A DNA stretch of 64,000 nucleotides from a bacterium (GTDB lineage: Bacteria > Planctomycetota > UBA1135 > UBA2386), in contig JAUILN010000002.1 of assembly GCA_030432695.1 (NCBI GenBank), positions 372,001 through 436,000 of the forward strand, written 5' to 3'. This document shows, piece after piece, positions 41,135 through 50,895 of the stretch. A program made the translations under genes and the position numbers. Each line of letters opens with the position of its first letter. Within the stretch, counting starts at the first letter, position 1. The notes below the pieces were generated by a model. It was not told the DNA's origin. It searched no databases and saw only the letters and a list, made by a program, of their open reading frames with translations.

Positions 41135-44100
41135 GTGAATCACTTCCTATTCATACTTCTCCGGCAACGGACCACGTCGATACTCAGCCTTGGCTTCGTC
41201 CTGCTGATCGCCGGCCTCGGACTGTACCTGTTCGACGCCTCCCCTACCGCGACCATTGGCACGATCGGACTCATCCTGGCGGTCTGGCTCGGGCTGCTGC
41301 TCTACGCTCAGTACCGCGTCCTCCAAGGATCGAAAGCGCTCGAGCAGAGTCTGCGCGCCGAATCGGCGGGACCGGCAAGCGGCGCCAATCCCGGCGAGAC
41401 GGCCCGAATCGAGAACCTGCGTTCCCAGCTGGACGAAGCCCTCAAGAAGCTGCGCGCTTCCAAGGCCGGCAAGGCAGCCCTCTCCACGATGCCGTGGTTC
41501 ATGATCATCGGGCCACCCGGCTCCGGGAAGACGACGATGCTCCGCGCGTCGAACTTGAAGTTCCCGGCGATGCCAAAGAAGGAGCGGCGGCTCCAAGGCA
41601 TCCATGGCACCAAGAACTGCGATTGGTGGTTCGCCGACAAGGCAATCCTCCTCGACACGGCGGGCCGATACACGACCCAGAGCAAGGACAGCCCAGAATG
41701 GGGCGAGTTCCTGAAGATGCTCCGGCGGACCCGCCCCGCGCAGCCCATCAATGGGGTCGTCGTAGCTATTTCGATGGAGGAGCTGATAGCCGGCTCGGAG
41801 TCCCATGCCGAGGAGCACGCCGAGACGATTCGCGACCGCATCGACGAACTCGTGCGCGAACTCGAGGTGACCTTCCCGGTGTATGTGACATTCACGAAGT
41901 GCGACCAGCTCGGGGGGTTCGTCGAGTTCTTCGGCAGCCTGTCCAAGGAGGATCGCTCCCAGGCCTGGGGCTTCACCATCCCTCGAGACCAGGGACGAGA
42001 ATTCGATCTGGACAAGCTCATTAACGAGCGGCTCGACGAGCTGTATGGCGTACTCACGCAACATCGCCTCACCCGCCTCTCCGCGGACGCCCCACTGAAG
42101 CGCAAGGAAGCCGCCTACGGCCTGCCACTGTACTTCAGCCTCGCGCGCACGCGCATCCAGGGGTTTCTCCGCAACCTCAACGCCGCCAATCCGTATCAGG
42201 ATGCGGCGGAAATCCACGGCTGCTTCTTCACTAGCGGCACCCAGGAAGGAACTGCGATTTCCGAGCATCTCCAGAAGATGTATCAGATCGCCGAGATGAA
42301 CATCGAGATCCCGGAGGGCGAGCGCCGCTGCTACTTCGTCGACGAACTGTTCGAGAAGATCGTCTTCGAAAACCATGAAAGCGTTCGACCGACCGGAGCC
42401 TGGCAGAAGCGTCAACGCCGCAACCGCATCGCCATACGCTCATCGGCAGCAGCAACGTTGCTTCTCGGCTGCACCGCCTCTTACGCGGCTTACGACGCTC
42501 AGAACTGGGATGTCCTTGAGAGAGGTCGACAGCTCAACGAATTGTTCCCTCAAGCCAAGACGGCTGCGTACAGCTCGCAATCCGCGGCTGGCTGGGACTA
42601 TATCGATTTGTTGGACAAGACGATTGCATCAATCCACCCGCAATCGGTTCGCAATGGCGCAGAAGCTTATTTCCGGGAAAACCACGGTCTGCTCCTTGAC
42701 GACATCGTGAATCGGAATGTCGTTGCGTTGGCGTGGAGAAAATTCGCCGATCAGCTCGCCAAGGAGGCCGCTGCCAACCAAGAGGGATTCCGCACGAGAC
42801 TGACCGCCTTTCAGTCGCAATGGAACTCCGAAGAACCCACGGAGGAATTGGCAGAAGAGGCCATCCGTCAACATGACCGACAAAGGCGCCCGTCCGACCT
42901 GGCGACGGAGGACCTTGAGCATCGACGCGAAGCCTGGGAAGCAGCAGCAGAGAAGGTATCAGCACTTCACACCGCGTGGGAGAGTACAGTTCGGGCATTT
43001 CAGGACGTCCGAGCATTCATCGCTACTGGCGAGCGAATTGATATGGATCCCGCCGAGAATGCCGACTCCGAGGAATTGCGCGTAATTCAGGAGTCGTGGG
43101 ACAACGCCGATCTTCCACTCAAGTACCGCGAAAATTTTGTAAACGGCCTGTCCAGCATCGAAAGGAGCGGTCTCCGAATGGAGCCGAAGCCGTTTCCCAG
43201 CGGATTCGGCGCTCCATCCGACGAGTTGCGCGAACTCCTGAAGAACCTCAACAGCGCGGGGACTACATACGAGCGCCTACTCGCATCAGCGCTAGCCAAG
43301 CGCCTGGCAGAGGAACTGGCTCCCGCGGAGTTCGCGGAGCGATGCGAGAATGACATCGCCGGCTACTCCGCATTGAGCAGCGGTGCCAAGATCGCCCACA
43401 TCACGCGACAGGCACGAGACCGTCTCATGAGCCTCGAATCGGACTACAGCTTCCCGGGACCGAACCTCGCTCCCGGCAGCCGTAGCGTATATGGCCAGGA
43501 ATTCGAGCATGGGCACCAAGCCGCTATCGAGAAACATTTGCGCAACGACCTGACCACGAGTATCGACGAAGACACCAAGGCAAAGCTCGATTCTATCATA
43601 GCTAAAGCAGCGAGCCCGCCAGAGCGGATCGCACAGATGGAGCAAGCTCTGGATGGCTACATCCAGGACCTGCGAGATATCCGCGATCTTTCTATCGCCC
43701 CCCCGTCGCCTCAGGAAGCGGCCAGCGAAGACCAGGGTGAAACTACCGCAGCCCCTGAGTCCCCATTCAAAGCCGAACGTGACCTGTATGATATCGCTCG
43801 CGATATTGAGAACCTAGACCACGTCAGCGCGGACGACATCAAGACCAATCGCACGGAAGGTCTGAATACGCTGTCCGAGAGGTTGGACGACCTCTCAACA
43901 CTGCTCGATAAAGCGAGCAACTGGCGCAAGTCTGAGATCGATGCGGATGACCTGGGCAGCGGCAACCTCAAGGATGCCTGGAGCGACAGCCTCGAGAGCC
44001 TCCAGGACACGATTACCGAAGCTGTACGCGAGAACACCAAGAAGTGGCTCGAGTCGCACTGGAGCGACTTCCTCACCTCGACTCGCCAGATCGCCGAACC

Positions 44101-44755
44101 CCGCTTCCCCCTCTCGGACGATTCTGCGGTCCGCGGGCTAGACATCGGAGAAGCCGCCAATGTCGCTGCACTACTGGATGGCATGAGGCGGGTTCTGGAG
44201 GTCGCCCAGAGTCGAGGATTGCAGCTCGAAACTGAGGTCTCGGCGAAGGCCAAGAATTTCGGAAGTGTGCAAATCACGCATTTCCGGGAGCTCGCGAGGC
44301 TCTTCTCGAATACGGAAAGAAGGAATTCTCCACGCTTCATGTTGGGCCGAGGCGGCCTGTCGTCCGACTGGTCGATCACGATTTGGGGCGCCACTTTCTC
44401 ATATACTACCCTCACCGGCGATGGATCGGCGAAAGTTGACCTGATTGGCCAAGACTCCAACGATAGCTGCACGCTTCGCTGTGATAACCGGCCTGAGCCA
44501 ATGCGAGCGTTCACGGGACCCTGGGCAGCTATGAAACTCGTCAGCTCAGGAGCAAAGAGCGAGACCACCAGCAACGCCGTAATATGGAGCATCCAAGTCG
44601 CCGATGACGAGGTGGTCGACTGCGAAATCTGCATCCGCATCACGGACGACAACGATGCCTGGTCATTTGCTGTGGACCCCTCATTCTACATCGGTCTGAG
44701 AACCGCCTGGGGAAACCTGAGAGACAGCGACCTCTGGCACGAGACGGGGCAGTAG
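41135..44755 (+). CDS. tssM: T6SS membrane protein TssM (IcmF-like)
   Basis: A 1206-residue protein. Two N-terminal membrane helices (about 12-60) are followed by a cytoplasmic NTPase-like domain with GPPGSGKTTM (about 126-135, Walker A) and LLDTAGRYTTQ (Walker B/switch type). A third membrane helix (about 428-450) leads to a long periplasmic part of helices and a C-terminal beta domain, the latter contacting TssJ in other systems. It starts with GTG. The second half looks less GC-rich than the flanking genes. TagF follows 14 bases later. Confidence 0.94.
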   Translation: MNHFLFILLRQRTTSILSLGFVLLIAGLGLYLFDASPTATIGTIGLILAVWLGLLLYAQYRVLQGSKALEQSLRAESAGPASGANPGETARIENLRSQLDEALKKLRASKAGKAALSTMPWFMIIGPPGSGKTTMLRASNLKFPAMPKKERRLQGIHGTKNCDWWFADKAILLDTAGRYTTQSKDSPEWGEFLKMLRRTRPAQPINGVVVAISMEELIAGSESHAEEHAETIRDRIDELVRELEVTFPVYVTFTKCDQLGGFVEFFGSLSKEDRSQAWGFTIPRDQGREFDLDKLINERLDELYGVLTQHRLTRLSADAPLKRKEAAYGLPLYFSLARTRIQGFLRNLNAANPYQDAAEIHGCFFTSGTQEGTAISEHLQKMYQIAEMNIEIPEGERRCYFVDELFEKIVFENHESVRPTGAWQKRQRRNRIAIRSSAAATLLLGCTASYAAYDAQNWDVLERGRQLNELFPQAKTAAYSSQSAAGWDYIDLLDKTIASIHPQSVRNGAEAYFRENHGLLLDDIVNRNVVALAWRKFADQLAKEAAANQEGFRTRLTAFQSQWNSEEPTEELAEEAIRQHDRQRRPSDLATEDLEHRREAWEAAAEKVSALHTAWESTVRAFQDVRAFIATGERIDMDPAENADSEELRVIQESWDNADLPLKYRENFVNGLSSIERSGLRMEPKPFPSGFGAPSDELRELLKNLNSAGTTYERLLASALAKRLAEELAPAEFAERCENDIAGYSALSSGAKIAHITRQARDRLMSLESDYSFPGPNLAPGSRSVYGQEFEHGHQAAIEKHLRNDLTTSIDEDTKAKLDSIIAKAASPPERIAQMEQALDGYIQDLRDIRDLSIAPPSPQEAASEDQGETTAAPESPFKAERDLYDIARDIENLDHVSADDIKTNRTEGLNTLSERLDDLSTLLDKASNWRKSEIDADDLGSGNLKDAWSDSLESLQDTITEAVRENTKKWLESHWSDFLTSTRQIAEPRFPLSDDSAVRGLDIGEAANVAALLDGMRRVLEVAQSRGLQLETEVSAKAKNFGSVQITHFRELARLFSNTERRNSPRFMLGRGGLSSDWSITIWGATFSYTTLTGDGSAKVDLIGQDSNDSCTLRCDNRPEPMRAFTGPWAAMKLVSSGAKSETTSNAVIWSIQVADDEVVDCEICIRITDDNDAWSFAVDPSFYIGLRTAWGNLRDSDLWHETGQ

Positions 44756-44769
44756 CGGGTCGCAATCCC

Positions 44770-45693
44770 ATGCCGACCGTCCATGCCTTCGGCAAGGCGC
44801 CGTGCTACGGCGACTTCCTTCGCCATCGATCCGGACCATTGGAGCAGGCCGGCATCGTCGCGTTCTTCGAGATCGGGCTCGATCAGAACATGCGAGAGCG
44901 AGGGAATTGGAGCCAGGTCACGGAGTCCATGAGGCCCATGCGGTTCCTCCATTCCTTGGCCAACCGCGACACGTTGGTCGGGATAGTCGTGCCAAGCCGG
45001 GATCGCGTTGGTCGAACCTACCCGCTGATCGTGGCGATGACCGTCCCCGAAGCGGCCGGCCTCGGCGCCACGCTCCGACAGTATGACGGCTGTTTCGCGG
45101 CTCTCGAGGACGCCGCACAGGCGGGTCAACGAGACGCAGATCTCGACGGCTTCCGCGCTTCACTGGATGCGGCGGGCGAAGCAGTGGTTTCGTCGACGGC
45201 CCTCGACCGGTCGGCGCCCCCGCCCGGGCTTTCCGCGGGTGAGTTCTCGCGCTGGATCTCCCCCGAAGGCGACACGTGCCAGTGGGTCGCAAACCTGGAT
45301 GTCGCCTTCACCGAAGGCGTGACTCCGCGCTTCGTGGTGCTTTCCCGCTATTCCAGCGAGCACGGCCCCGGCTTGGTCGCGGACGCGATCCACACCATTT
45401 CGGGCAGTCGCAGACCCAACCTGATGATCTGGGACGCGGGGACTAGACCCGAAGCGGAAGCGCCTCTCCTGCGACTGCTCTACGATCGGTGCGAGCCCAG
45501 ATACTTCGCACCCTGCGCATTCCCAACCGAGCCGCATGACCTCGGCTGGAACGTGACCCCCGGGCCCGACCCCGTCATCGAGGTTTCCGAGGGGTGGAAA
45601 CGGCGCCTGGCTCCCGCCCTGACGCCCGGAGCAACCTTCGCCGACCTGATGAAGGCCCTTCGGGCCGGCCCCGACTGCAGAGGCGAGACCTGA
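44770..45693 (+). CDS. tagF: T6SS-associated TagF-domain protein
   Basis: A 307-residue protein with the TagF-type start (HAFGKAPCYGDFLRH) and GIVVPSRDRVGRTYPLIV, typical of the family. TagF represses T6SS firing after translation, working apart from or against the PpkA/Fha pathway. The domain is not fused to a phosphatase (PppA), which occurs in some systems. Its TGA abuts the TGA of the convergent tssA gene, giving TGATCA with no base in between. Confidence 0.9.
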   Translation: MPTVHAFGKAPCYGDFLRHRSGPLEQAGIVAFFEIGLDQNMRERGNWSQVTESMRPMRFLHSLANRDTLVGIVVPSRDRVGRTYPLIVAMTVPEAAGLGATLRQYDGCFAALEDAAQAGQRDADLDGFRASLDAAGEAVVSSTALDRSAPPPGLSAGEFSRWISPEGDTCQWVANLDVAFTEGVTPRFVVLSRYSSEHGPGLVADAIHTISGSRRPNLMIWDAGTRPEAEAPLLRLLYDRCEPRYFAPCAFPTEPHDLGWNVTPGPDPVIEVSEGWKRRLAPALTPGATFADLMKALRAGPDCRGET

Positions 45694-46815
45694 TCAGCCC
45701 TCATCATCCGCCTGAGGACGTATCCCGAGAGTCTCTCGGATTGCGTTGAGCACGCTCTCGTTGTCGTCGCTCAACAGGTCTCGCATCAGATCTTCGAACG
45801 GCATTCCCAGCCAGCTCACGGCTCGGTCGATGAGCAGCGAGACCGGACTATGAGGCTCCGTATTCCGCAGGAAAGCCGCGACCTCACGCAACCGCAGCAC
45901 CGCGTCGTCGCGGGTCGCGAGCGGCTTGGAGTAGGCTCGCGGACCGGTGCCCGACCCTGATTCCGTTCCCGGATCTGGCCCAGGATCCGGGTCTGGCCCT
46001 GGGTCCGGTCCCGGGTCCGGCCCTGGCCCTTCGGACCGGCCCAGGACACCCTCGACCTGCTCCAAGGCGTCCGCAAGCGGCCGCAGATTCGGCTCCTCGT
46101 CTGGATCGAACTTGTCGGCGAGCAACTTCTCGAGACCAGTGAGTTCATCTCGGCTCGCCTGCACGTGCCTGACCATCTCCCGGTGCAGGTCGATGGACGT
46201 CTGATCGAAGGCAGCACGCCAGACATCACCGGTCGGCGCACCCCCATCCACCAACTCCTTGTATCGAGCGGGCTGCACGCGCGCCGCGTGCTCGACCGTT
46301 TGCATCATCTCGAAGTCGCCGAGATCGAAACGCTTTCCATCCGCCGCAACCGCAAGCGGTACGGACCTCACGGCCAACAGCAACTGCTTCCCGGACGCCA
46401 TCTTGCGAATCGGCCCGCCACGCACGCCCTGGTTGATGACCGGGGCTGACTCGTCTTCCCCAACTTCGACGCCGGGGTGCACGCCGGGCCAGTAGCGATC
46501 CAGCAGGCCACGCACGAGTTCGAGCCCCCTGGCGAGGCCGCCGAATCCCTCCCGATAGGTCCACGCCTCGGCGAGATAGACCGCCAGTTCCAGATCCTTC
46601 GTCTCGCTCGACAGGGACCGGCTGCAGATCTTCGCCACCTCACCCCAATCGACATCCTCCGGGTCTCCCCGCCCCCCGAGACCGCTGGGATCTTCCGCAA
46701 CCCGGGTCTGCCGAGCCTTCGACAGCGCAGTCTCTCCCCCGGACGTGCGCAGATCCGGGCCACAGGGTCGGGCTCCCTCGAATGGGGCCAGGAGGGCCTC
46801 GAGTTCGGTTGTCAT
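45694..46815 (-). CDS. tssA: T6SS protein TssA (ImpA-like)
   Basis: A 373-residue protein with the ImpA_N domain (MTTELEALLAPFEGARPCGPDL, ELAVYLAEAWTYREGFGGLARGLELVRGLLDRYWPGVHP). A Gly-Pro-Asp linker of about 30 residues (alternating GPDP units) follows, and then a short C-terminal domain with EPHSPVSLLIDRAVSWLGMPFEDLMRDLL. ATG at 46815 is chosen because AGAAAGGA lies 6 bases upstream, while the in-frame ATG at 46821 would have no space. TssA helps baseplate and tail assembly. It is on the minus strand between tagF and tssB. Confidence 0.9.
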   Translation of the reverse strand: MTTELEALLAPFEGARPCGPDLRTSGGETALSKARQTRVAEDPSGLGGRGDPEDVDWGEVAKICSRSLSSETKDLELAVYLAEAWTYREGFGGLARGLELVRGLLDRYWPGVHPGVEVGEDESAPVINQGVRGGPIRKMASGKQLLLAVRSVPLAVAADGKRFDLGDFEMMQTVEHAARVQPARYKELVDGGAPTGDVWRAAFDQTSIDLHREMVRHVQASRDELTGLEKLLADKFDPDEEPNLRPLADALEQVEGVLGRSEGPGPDPGPDPGPDPDPGPDPGTESGSGTGPRAYSKPLATRDDAVLRLREVAAFLRNTEPHSPVSLLIDRAVSWLGMPFEDLMRDLLSDDNESVLNAIRETLGIRPQADDEG

Positions 46816-46984
46816 TCGCATCCTTTCTTGTGGCGAGGAGTTCCGACATGCCCGGGCTTTGAGCCCAACGCCCGTTCTGCGAGCCGCCCCTTGGATCCCG
46901 GCTCGCTCACCCCTAGTCTCTGCCGGCCGTGGAATGAGCCGGACCACGGGGAGGGTGAGTTTCGCGAAAGGGACCCGACAGATC
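46816..46984. promoter_or_regulatory. Divergent tssA-tssB promoter region
   Basis: A 169-base spacer between two divergent starts. It contains a short hairpin GGGCT/AGCCC (46854-46866). No -35/-10 pair could be chosen with confidence. Confidence 0.5.
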
Positions 46985-47533
46985 ATGTCCGAGAGCATCC
47001 AGAAGACGAAGGGCCGAGTCCGCCCTCCTCGCGTCCACATCACCTATGACGTGGATCTGAACGGCGCCATCCAGATGAAGGAGCTGCCCTTCGTCATGGG
47101 TGTGCTGGCCGACCTCGTAGGCAAGTCGAACAAGAAGCAGGCGAAGCTCCGCGATCGTGACTTCGTCACCGTCGACCGCGACAACTTCGATGATTTCCTG
47201 GGCAGCCTGCAGCCGCGCGTCGCGACCAAGGTTGCCAACAAGCTCACCGGCGAGGGCGAGCTGGCCGTGGACATCACGTTCCATCAGCTCTCGGACTTCG
47301 GGCCGGATGCCGTGGTGCAGAACGTGGAACCGCTCCGGAAGCTCGCCGAGGTTCGCAAGAGCCTGCAGGACCTGCTTTCCCGGACCGACGGGAACGACCG
47401 CCTCGAGGAACTTCTCGGCGCGGTCATCGAAAACTCCGATCTCCGGGACAAGCTGCGGCAGTCCCTCGGCGGCGACGACGCAGGATCCGAGAACACGGCC
47501 GGGCAAACCGAAGGCGACGAGTCGAACGGCTGA
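46985..47533 (+). CDS. tssB: T6SS sheath small subunit TssB
   Basis: A 182-residue protein of the TssB/VipA family (VHITYDVDLNGAIQMKELPFVMGVLADL, RDFVTVDRDNFDDFLGSLQPRV, VDITFHQLSDFGPDAVV). It forms the contractile sheath with TssC. The C-terminal tail is acidic and Gly/Asn-rich. The ATG at 46985 matches the usual N terminus; the longer frame runs antisense into tssA. It lies 39 bases before tssC. Confidence 0.95.
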   Translation: MSESIQKTKGRVRPPRVHITYDVDLNGAIQMKELPFVMGVLADLVGKSNKKQAKLRDRDFVTVDRDNFDDFLGSLQPRVATKVANKLTGEGELAVDITFHQLSDFGPDAVVQNVEPLRKLAEVRKSLQDLLSRTDGNDRLEELLGAVIENSDLRDKLRQSLGGDDAGSENTAGQTEGDESNG

Positions 47534-47572
47534 ACCTGGCCGGCGCCAGCGAACATAGGAGAAGGCTTCACG

Positions 47573-49072
47573 ATGACCTCCGAAGCGAACAGCGCAGGCA
47601 AGGCCTTGCCGATCGAGAAACTCCTCGAAGAGGAGGGAGACACCGTCCTCGAACAGATCATCGACACCGGCATTCGAGCCCGCGACGAAGAGAGCCGTGG
47701 CCATGCCCAGGGACTGCTCAAGGCCCTCGTCGACCAACTCATCGATCCGGGCCGGGTAGTGCAACCGGGCGTGACCCGGACGATCAACGAGCGGATCGCC
47801 GCGATCGACAAGATCCTTTCGGAGCAGGTGAACGAGATCCTGCACGCCCCCGACTTCCAGGCACTCGAAGCTTCGTGGCGCGGACTCCACCGCTTCGTGT
47901 TCTCTACGCAGACCGGCGACCAGCTGAAGATCAAGGTCCTCGCCGCGTCGAAGAAGGAGCTGCTGAATGACTTCCAGAGCGCCGCGGAGTTCACCGAGAG
48001 CGCACTGTGGAAGAAGGTCTATCAGTCGCAGTACGGTACCTACAACGGGGATCCGTTCGGCGCCATGGTCGGAGACATGGAGTTCGGCAAGGGACCGCAG
48101 GACGTCGAACTCCTCACGCACCTCTCGCAGGTCGCCGCCGGGGCCCATGCCCCGTTCATCGCATCCGCGTCCGCACAGATGTTCGGACTGGAGTCGTTCA
48201 CCGAGCTTCAGCGGCCGCGCGACCTGCGCAAGGCGTTCGACAAGTCCAACCCGGACAACATCAAGTGGAACAGCTTCCGGGACACGGAGGACTCTCGCTA
48301 CGTCAGCCTCTGTCTGCCTCACGTGCTCGGCAGACTCCCCTACGGACCGGACAACCCGGCGGAGTCCTTCGACTTCCGTGAGGACGCCGACGGCACAGAG
48401 CACTCGAACTACCTCTGGAGCAACGTTAGCTACGCGTTTGCTTCGCGACTGACCGACGCGTTCGCCAAGCACAACTGGTGTGTGGCGATCCGCGGCCCGG
48501 AGGGAGGCGGCCTGGTCGACAACCTGCCAATCCACACCTTCCAGACCGAGGAAGGCTCCACGAGCCACAAGTGCCCGACCGAAACCCTCATCCCGGACGA
48601 TCGGGAGAAGGAACTCAGTGACCTCGGCTTCATGGCGCTCCTGAACGCGATGAACACCGACTACGCCGCGTTCTTCGGTGCGAACTCGGTGCAAAAGCCG
48701 AAGGTCTACGACGATGATGATGTCACTGCGAACGCGAAGCTCTCGAGCCAGCTTCCGTACCTGATGGTGACCAGCCGGATCGCCCACTACCTGAAGGCGA
48801 TCTGCCGTGACAAGATCGGCGGCTTCATGTCGCGCGGCGAGTGCGAGAAGTTCCTCAATCGCTGGATCTCCAATTACGTCCTCGACCAGGACGAAGCGAC
48901 CCAGGAGCAGAAGGCCAAGTACCCGCTGCGCGAGGCCAGGATCGACGTCGTCGACGACAAGGCCAACCCTGGCTGCTACAGCGCGGTCGCCTTCCTCCGC
49001 CCCCATTTCCAGCTCGATGAGCTGAACATCTCGCTGCGTCTGGTTGCCTCGCTGCCAGAGAACACCAAGTGA
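47573..49072 (+). CDS. tssC: T6SS sheath large subunit TssC
   Basis: A 499-residue protein of the TssC/VipB family, with LEASWRGLHRFVFST, FGAMVGDMEFG, HAPFIASASAQMFG, FRDTEDSRYVSLCLPHVLGRLPYG, YLKAICRDKIGGFMSRGECEKFLNRWI and the C-terminal FRPHFQLDELNISLRLVASLP-like end. It polymerises with TssB around the Hcp tube. A strong ribosome-binding site AGGAGAAGG (47557-47565) precedes the ATG by 7 bases, in line with high expression. Confidence 0.96.
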   Translation: MTSEANSAGKALPIEKLLEEEGDTVLEQIIDTGIRARDEESRGHAQGLLKALVDQLIDPGRVVQPGVTRTINERIAAIDKILSEQVNEILHAPDFQALEASWRGLHRFVFSTQTGDQLKIKVLAASKKELLNDFQSAAEFTESALWKKVYQSQYGTYNGDPFGAMVGDMEFGKGPQDVELLTHLSQVAAGAHAPFIASASAQMFGLESFTELQRPRDLRKAFDKSNPDNIKWNSFRDTEDSRYVSLCLPHVLGRLPYGPDNPAESFDFREDADGTEHSNYLWSNVSYAFASRLTDAFAKHNWCVAIRGPEGGGLVDNLPIHTFQTEEGSTSHKCPTETLIPDDREKELSDLGFMALLNAMNTDYAAFFGANSVQKPKVYDDDDVTANAKLSSQLPYLMVTSRIAHYLKAICRDKIGGFMSRGECEKFLNRWISNYVLDQDEATQEQKAKYPLREARIDVVDDKANPGCYSAVAFLRPHFQLDELNISLRLVASLPENTK

Positions 49073-49411
49073 GTTCCCGCGCGGCCTGCGCCGCGCGCAG
49101 CGCACCAAGGTCACGGTGCTTGAACTCCCGAGGCTCGAGCACGCGCGGACACGCCCGAACCGCTCGATCTCAGGCTTCGGTTGGCGGATCCACCCACCGA
49201 AGCCGGCGACCCCGCTTCCAGGCGCGTGGAACCGAACCAGCGCCACCCGCCGCGAACGCCAGCCTGTCCCGATCGAGGATCTCACCTCGCTCACGTTTTG
49301 GGGAGGCGTTTGCCACGCTTGCCGAACGCCTGCCGTTCCCTGACGCGACTCGGGCAACGACCCGACCGATCAACCGAACCATCAAGCAACGAAGCAAGAG
49401 GGACAGACACG
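49073..49411 (+). promoter_or_regulatory. Long tssC-hcp intergenic region with several inverted repeats
   Basis: 339 bases without a gene. Inverted repeats: an 8-bp stem at 49078-49097 (listed separately), CTTCGGT/ACCGAAG at 49175-49181 and 49196-49202, and GGCGTT/AACGCC at 49305-49310 and 49325-49330. This may hold a separate hcp promoter or mRNA processing sites. No coding potential was seen in any frame. Confidence 0.55.
49078..49097 (+). terminator. Stable hairpin directly after tssC
   Basis: CGCGCGGC and GCCGCGCG form a perfect 8-bp stem with a CTGC loop, 5 bases after the tssC stop. There is no T-run, so it may act as a partial terminator or a 3'-end stabiliser between tssBC and hcp. 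Confidence 0.5.
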
Positions 49412-49906
49412 ATGGCCTCCGACATGTTTCTGAAGATCGCCGGCGTTCCCGGCGAGAGCACCGACGACAAGCACAAGGACGAGATCGAGATCCTGTCCTA
49501 CAGCCACGGGGTCTCCCAGCAGACCACGGCCGTGCAGAGCAGCACCGGTGGGGGCACCTCGGCGCGCTGCGACCACGACGCCTTCACGATCAGCAAGGAG
49601 ATCGACAAGGCTTCTCCGGTCCTGATGCAGAAGTGCTGCTCAGGCGAGCACATCGACGAACTGGTCGTGACCTTCAACCGGGCCAGCGGCGACTCCGAAG
49701 TGAAGCTGCCCTACCTGGTCGTGAAGATGACCAACGTGGTCATCAAGAACGTCTCGGTCGGCGGCGGCCAGAACGACCTCCCGGTCGAGACCGTCTCGTT
49801 CGACTATGGCAAGATCGAGTGGGAGTACACCAAGCAGGCCCGCAAGGGCGGTGGCGGCTCCGGCAAGACCACCGGCAGCTGGGATCTCGAGAAGAACAAG
49901 CCGTGA
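49412..49906 (+). CDS. hcp: T6SS tube protein Hcp
   Basis: A 164-residue Hcp-family protein (MFLKIAGVPGESTDDKHKDEIEILSYSHGVSQ, DHDAFTISKEIDKASPVLMQKCCSGEHIDEL, ETVSFDYGKIEWEYTKQ). Hexamers stack into the inner tube and may carry effectors. The C-terminal tail (GGGGSGKTTGSWDLEKNKP) is Gly-rich. AGAGGGA (49398-49404) is its ribosome-binding site, 7 bases before the ATG. It is separated from tssC by 339 bases. Confidence 0.95.
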   Translation: MASDMFLKIAGVPGESTDDKHKDEIEILSYSHGVSQQTTAVQSSTGGGTSARCDHDAFTISKEIDKASPVLMQKCCSGEHIDELVVTFNRASGDSEVKLPYLVVKMTNVVIKNVSVGGGQNDLPVETVSFDYGKIEWEYTKQARKGGGGSGKTTGSWDLEKNKP

Positions 49907-50071
49907 TCCGAGGCCGGAGCGCCGGGTTGCGACTCTGCGGCACCTGAACGAGGGGGTGACACCCGCCCCCTGGTCGCGAAGGCAACCTATCGGTGCTCAT
50001 GCGATCGAGCTGACCCTTGCACCACCCCTCCGGCGCGCTGCGCCGGGCGGGTTCTTACGTTTCTGCGGACC

Positions 50072-50890
50072 ATGGCAATAACTGACATCCTGACGTCAGG
50101 CGACTTCAATGGCGCGGTCGCTGAGTTCACGGCCCAGGTGAAGGCCGATCCGGAAGACGCCGATGCGCGAGTCAACCTCGCAGCCCTACTGGTGATGATG
50201 GGCGCAATCGACCGCGCCGAGTCCCACCTCAACGCCCTCGCGGCGCGCACCGACCTCGGCCCTGGGGTGCTCGTCTATCAGGGGCTCCTTCAGGCAGAAG
50301 AAGAACGGCGGCGGGTCTACGAAGACGGCGCGGCGTGCCAATGTGCCCCGACCTCGCCCGAGTCGACCAGACTGCGTTCGCACGCGCTGCCGTTGCTGGC
50401 CAAGGGCGCGATCCCGGAGCTGACCGAAGCCGTGGAAGCCGCGCGACGGCTGGAAGCGCCCCGCCCAGGCTCCATGGATGGGACGCGGTTCACAGAACTC
50501 ACCGACTACGACGAGTTCCTCGGCCCCCACCTCGAGACCTACGTCGGAGGCCGTTTCATGCTCAGGTCGCTCAGCGAGTTCCGCTCGATCCGACTGGAGG
50601 CTCCGCGCTACCTGATGGACCGGGTATGGCGCGCTGCGGAACTCATCGACCTCGAAGGCAACACGGCACGCATGCACATCCCGGCGCTGTATGCCGGAAG
50701 CAGCGCGAGCGAGGACGGACTCGTAAGGACCGGACGCAAGACCGAGTGGAAGGAGATCGGAAGCTTCTTCCGAGGCAGTGGCCTGAGGACCTGGCAGGTC
50801 GACGAGCTGGAAGTCCCCTTGCTCGAAGCGACACACGTGGAATTCGACGTGAGACCCGCCGCGGAACCGCCCAACTCCGGCACGGCCTGA
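50072..50890 (+). CDS. tagJ: T6SS accessory protein TagJ (ImpE-like)
   Basis: A 272-residue ImpE-family protein. The N-terminal half has a TPR-like repeat (GDFNGAVAEFTAQVKADPEDADARVNLAALLVMMGAIDRAESHLNAL in outline). The C-terminal half contains FTELTDYDEFLGPHLETYVGG and MHIPALYAGS, both typical of ImpE. In other bacteria TagJ binds TssB and influences ClpV-dependent sheath recycling. It lies between hcp and tssE, 5 bases before the latter. Confidence 0.9.
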   Translation: MAITDILTSGDFNGAVAEFTAQVKADPEDADARVNLAALLVMMGAIDRAESHLNALAARTDLGPGVLVYQGLLQAEEERRRVYEDGAACQCAPTSPESTRLRSHALPLLAKGAIPELTEAVEAARRLEAPRPGSMDGTRFTELTDYDEFLGPHLETYVGGRFMLRSLSEFRSIRLEAPRYLMDRVWRAAELIDLEGNTARMHIPALYAGSSASEDGLVRTGRKTEWKEIGSFFRGSGLRTWQVDELEVPLLEATHVEFDVRPAAEPPNSGTA

Positions 50891-50895
50891 CTTTC

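Noticed and set aside
45961..46030. CRISPR-like short repeats
   Set aside because: The repeats are the Gly-Pro-Asp codons of the TssA linker, with no spacers and no cas genes.
44770..46821. A PppA phosphatase fused to TagF or nearby
   Set aside because: Neither TagF nor its neighbours show the PP2C motifs (DGxGGH, GDSR); no phosphatase was found in the T6SS region.
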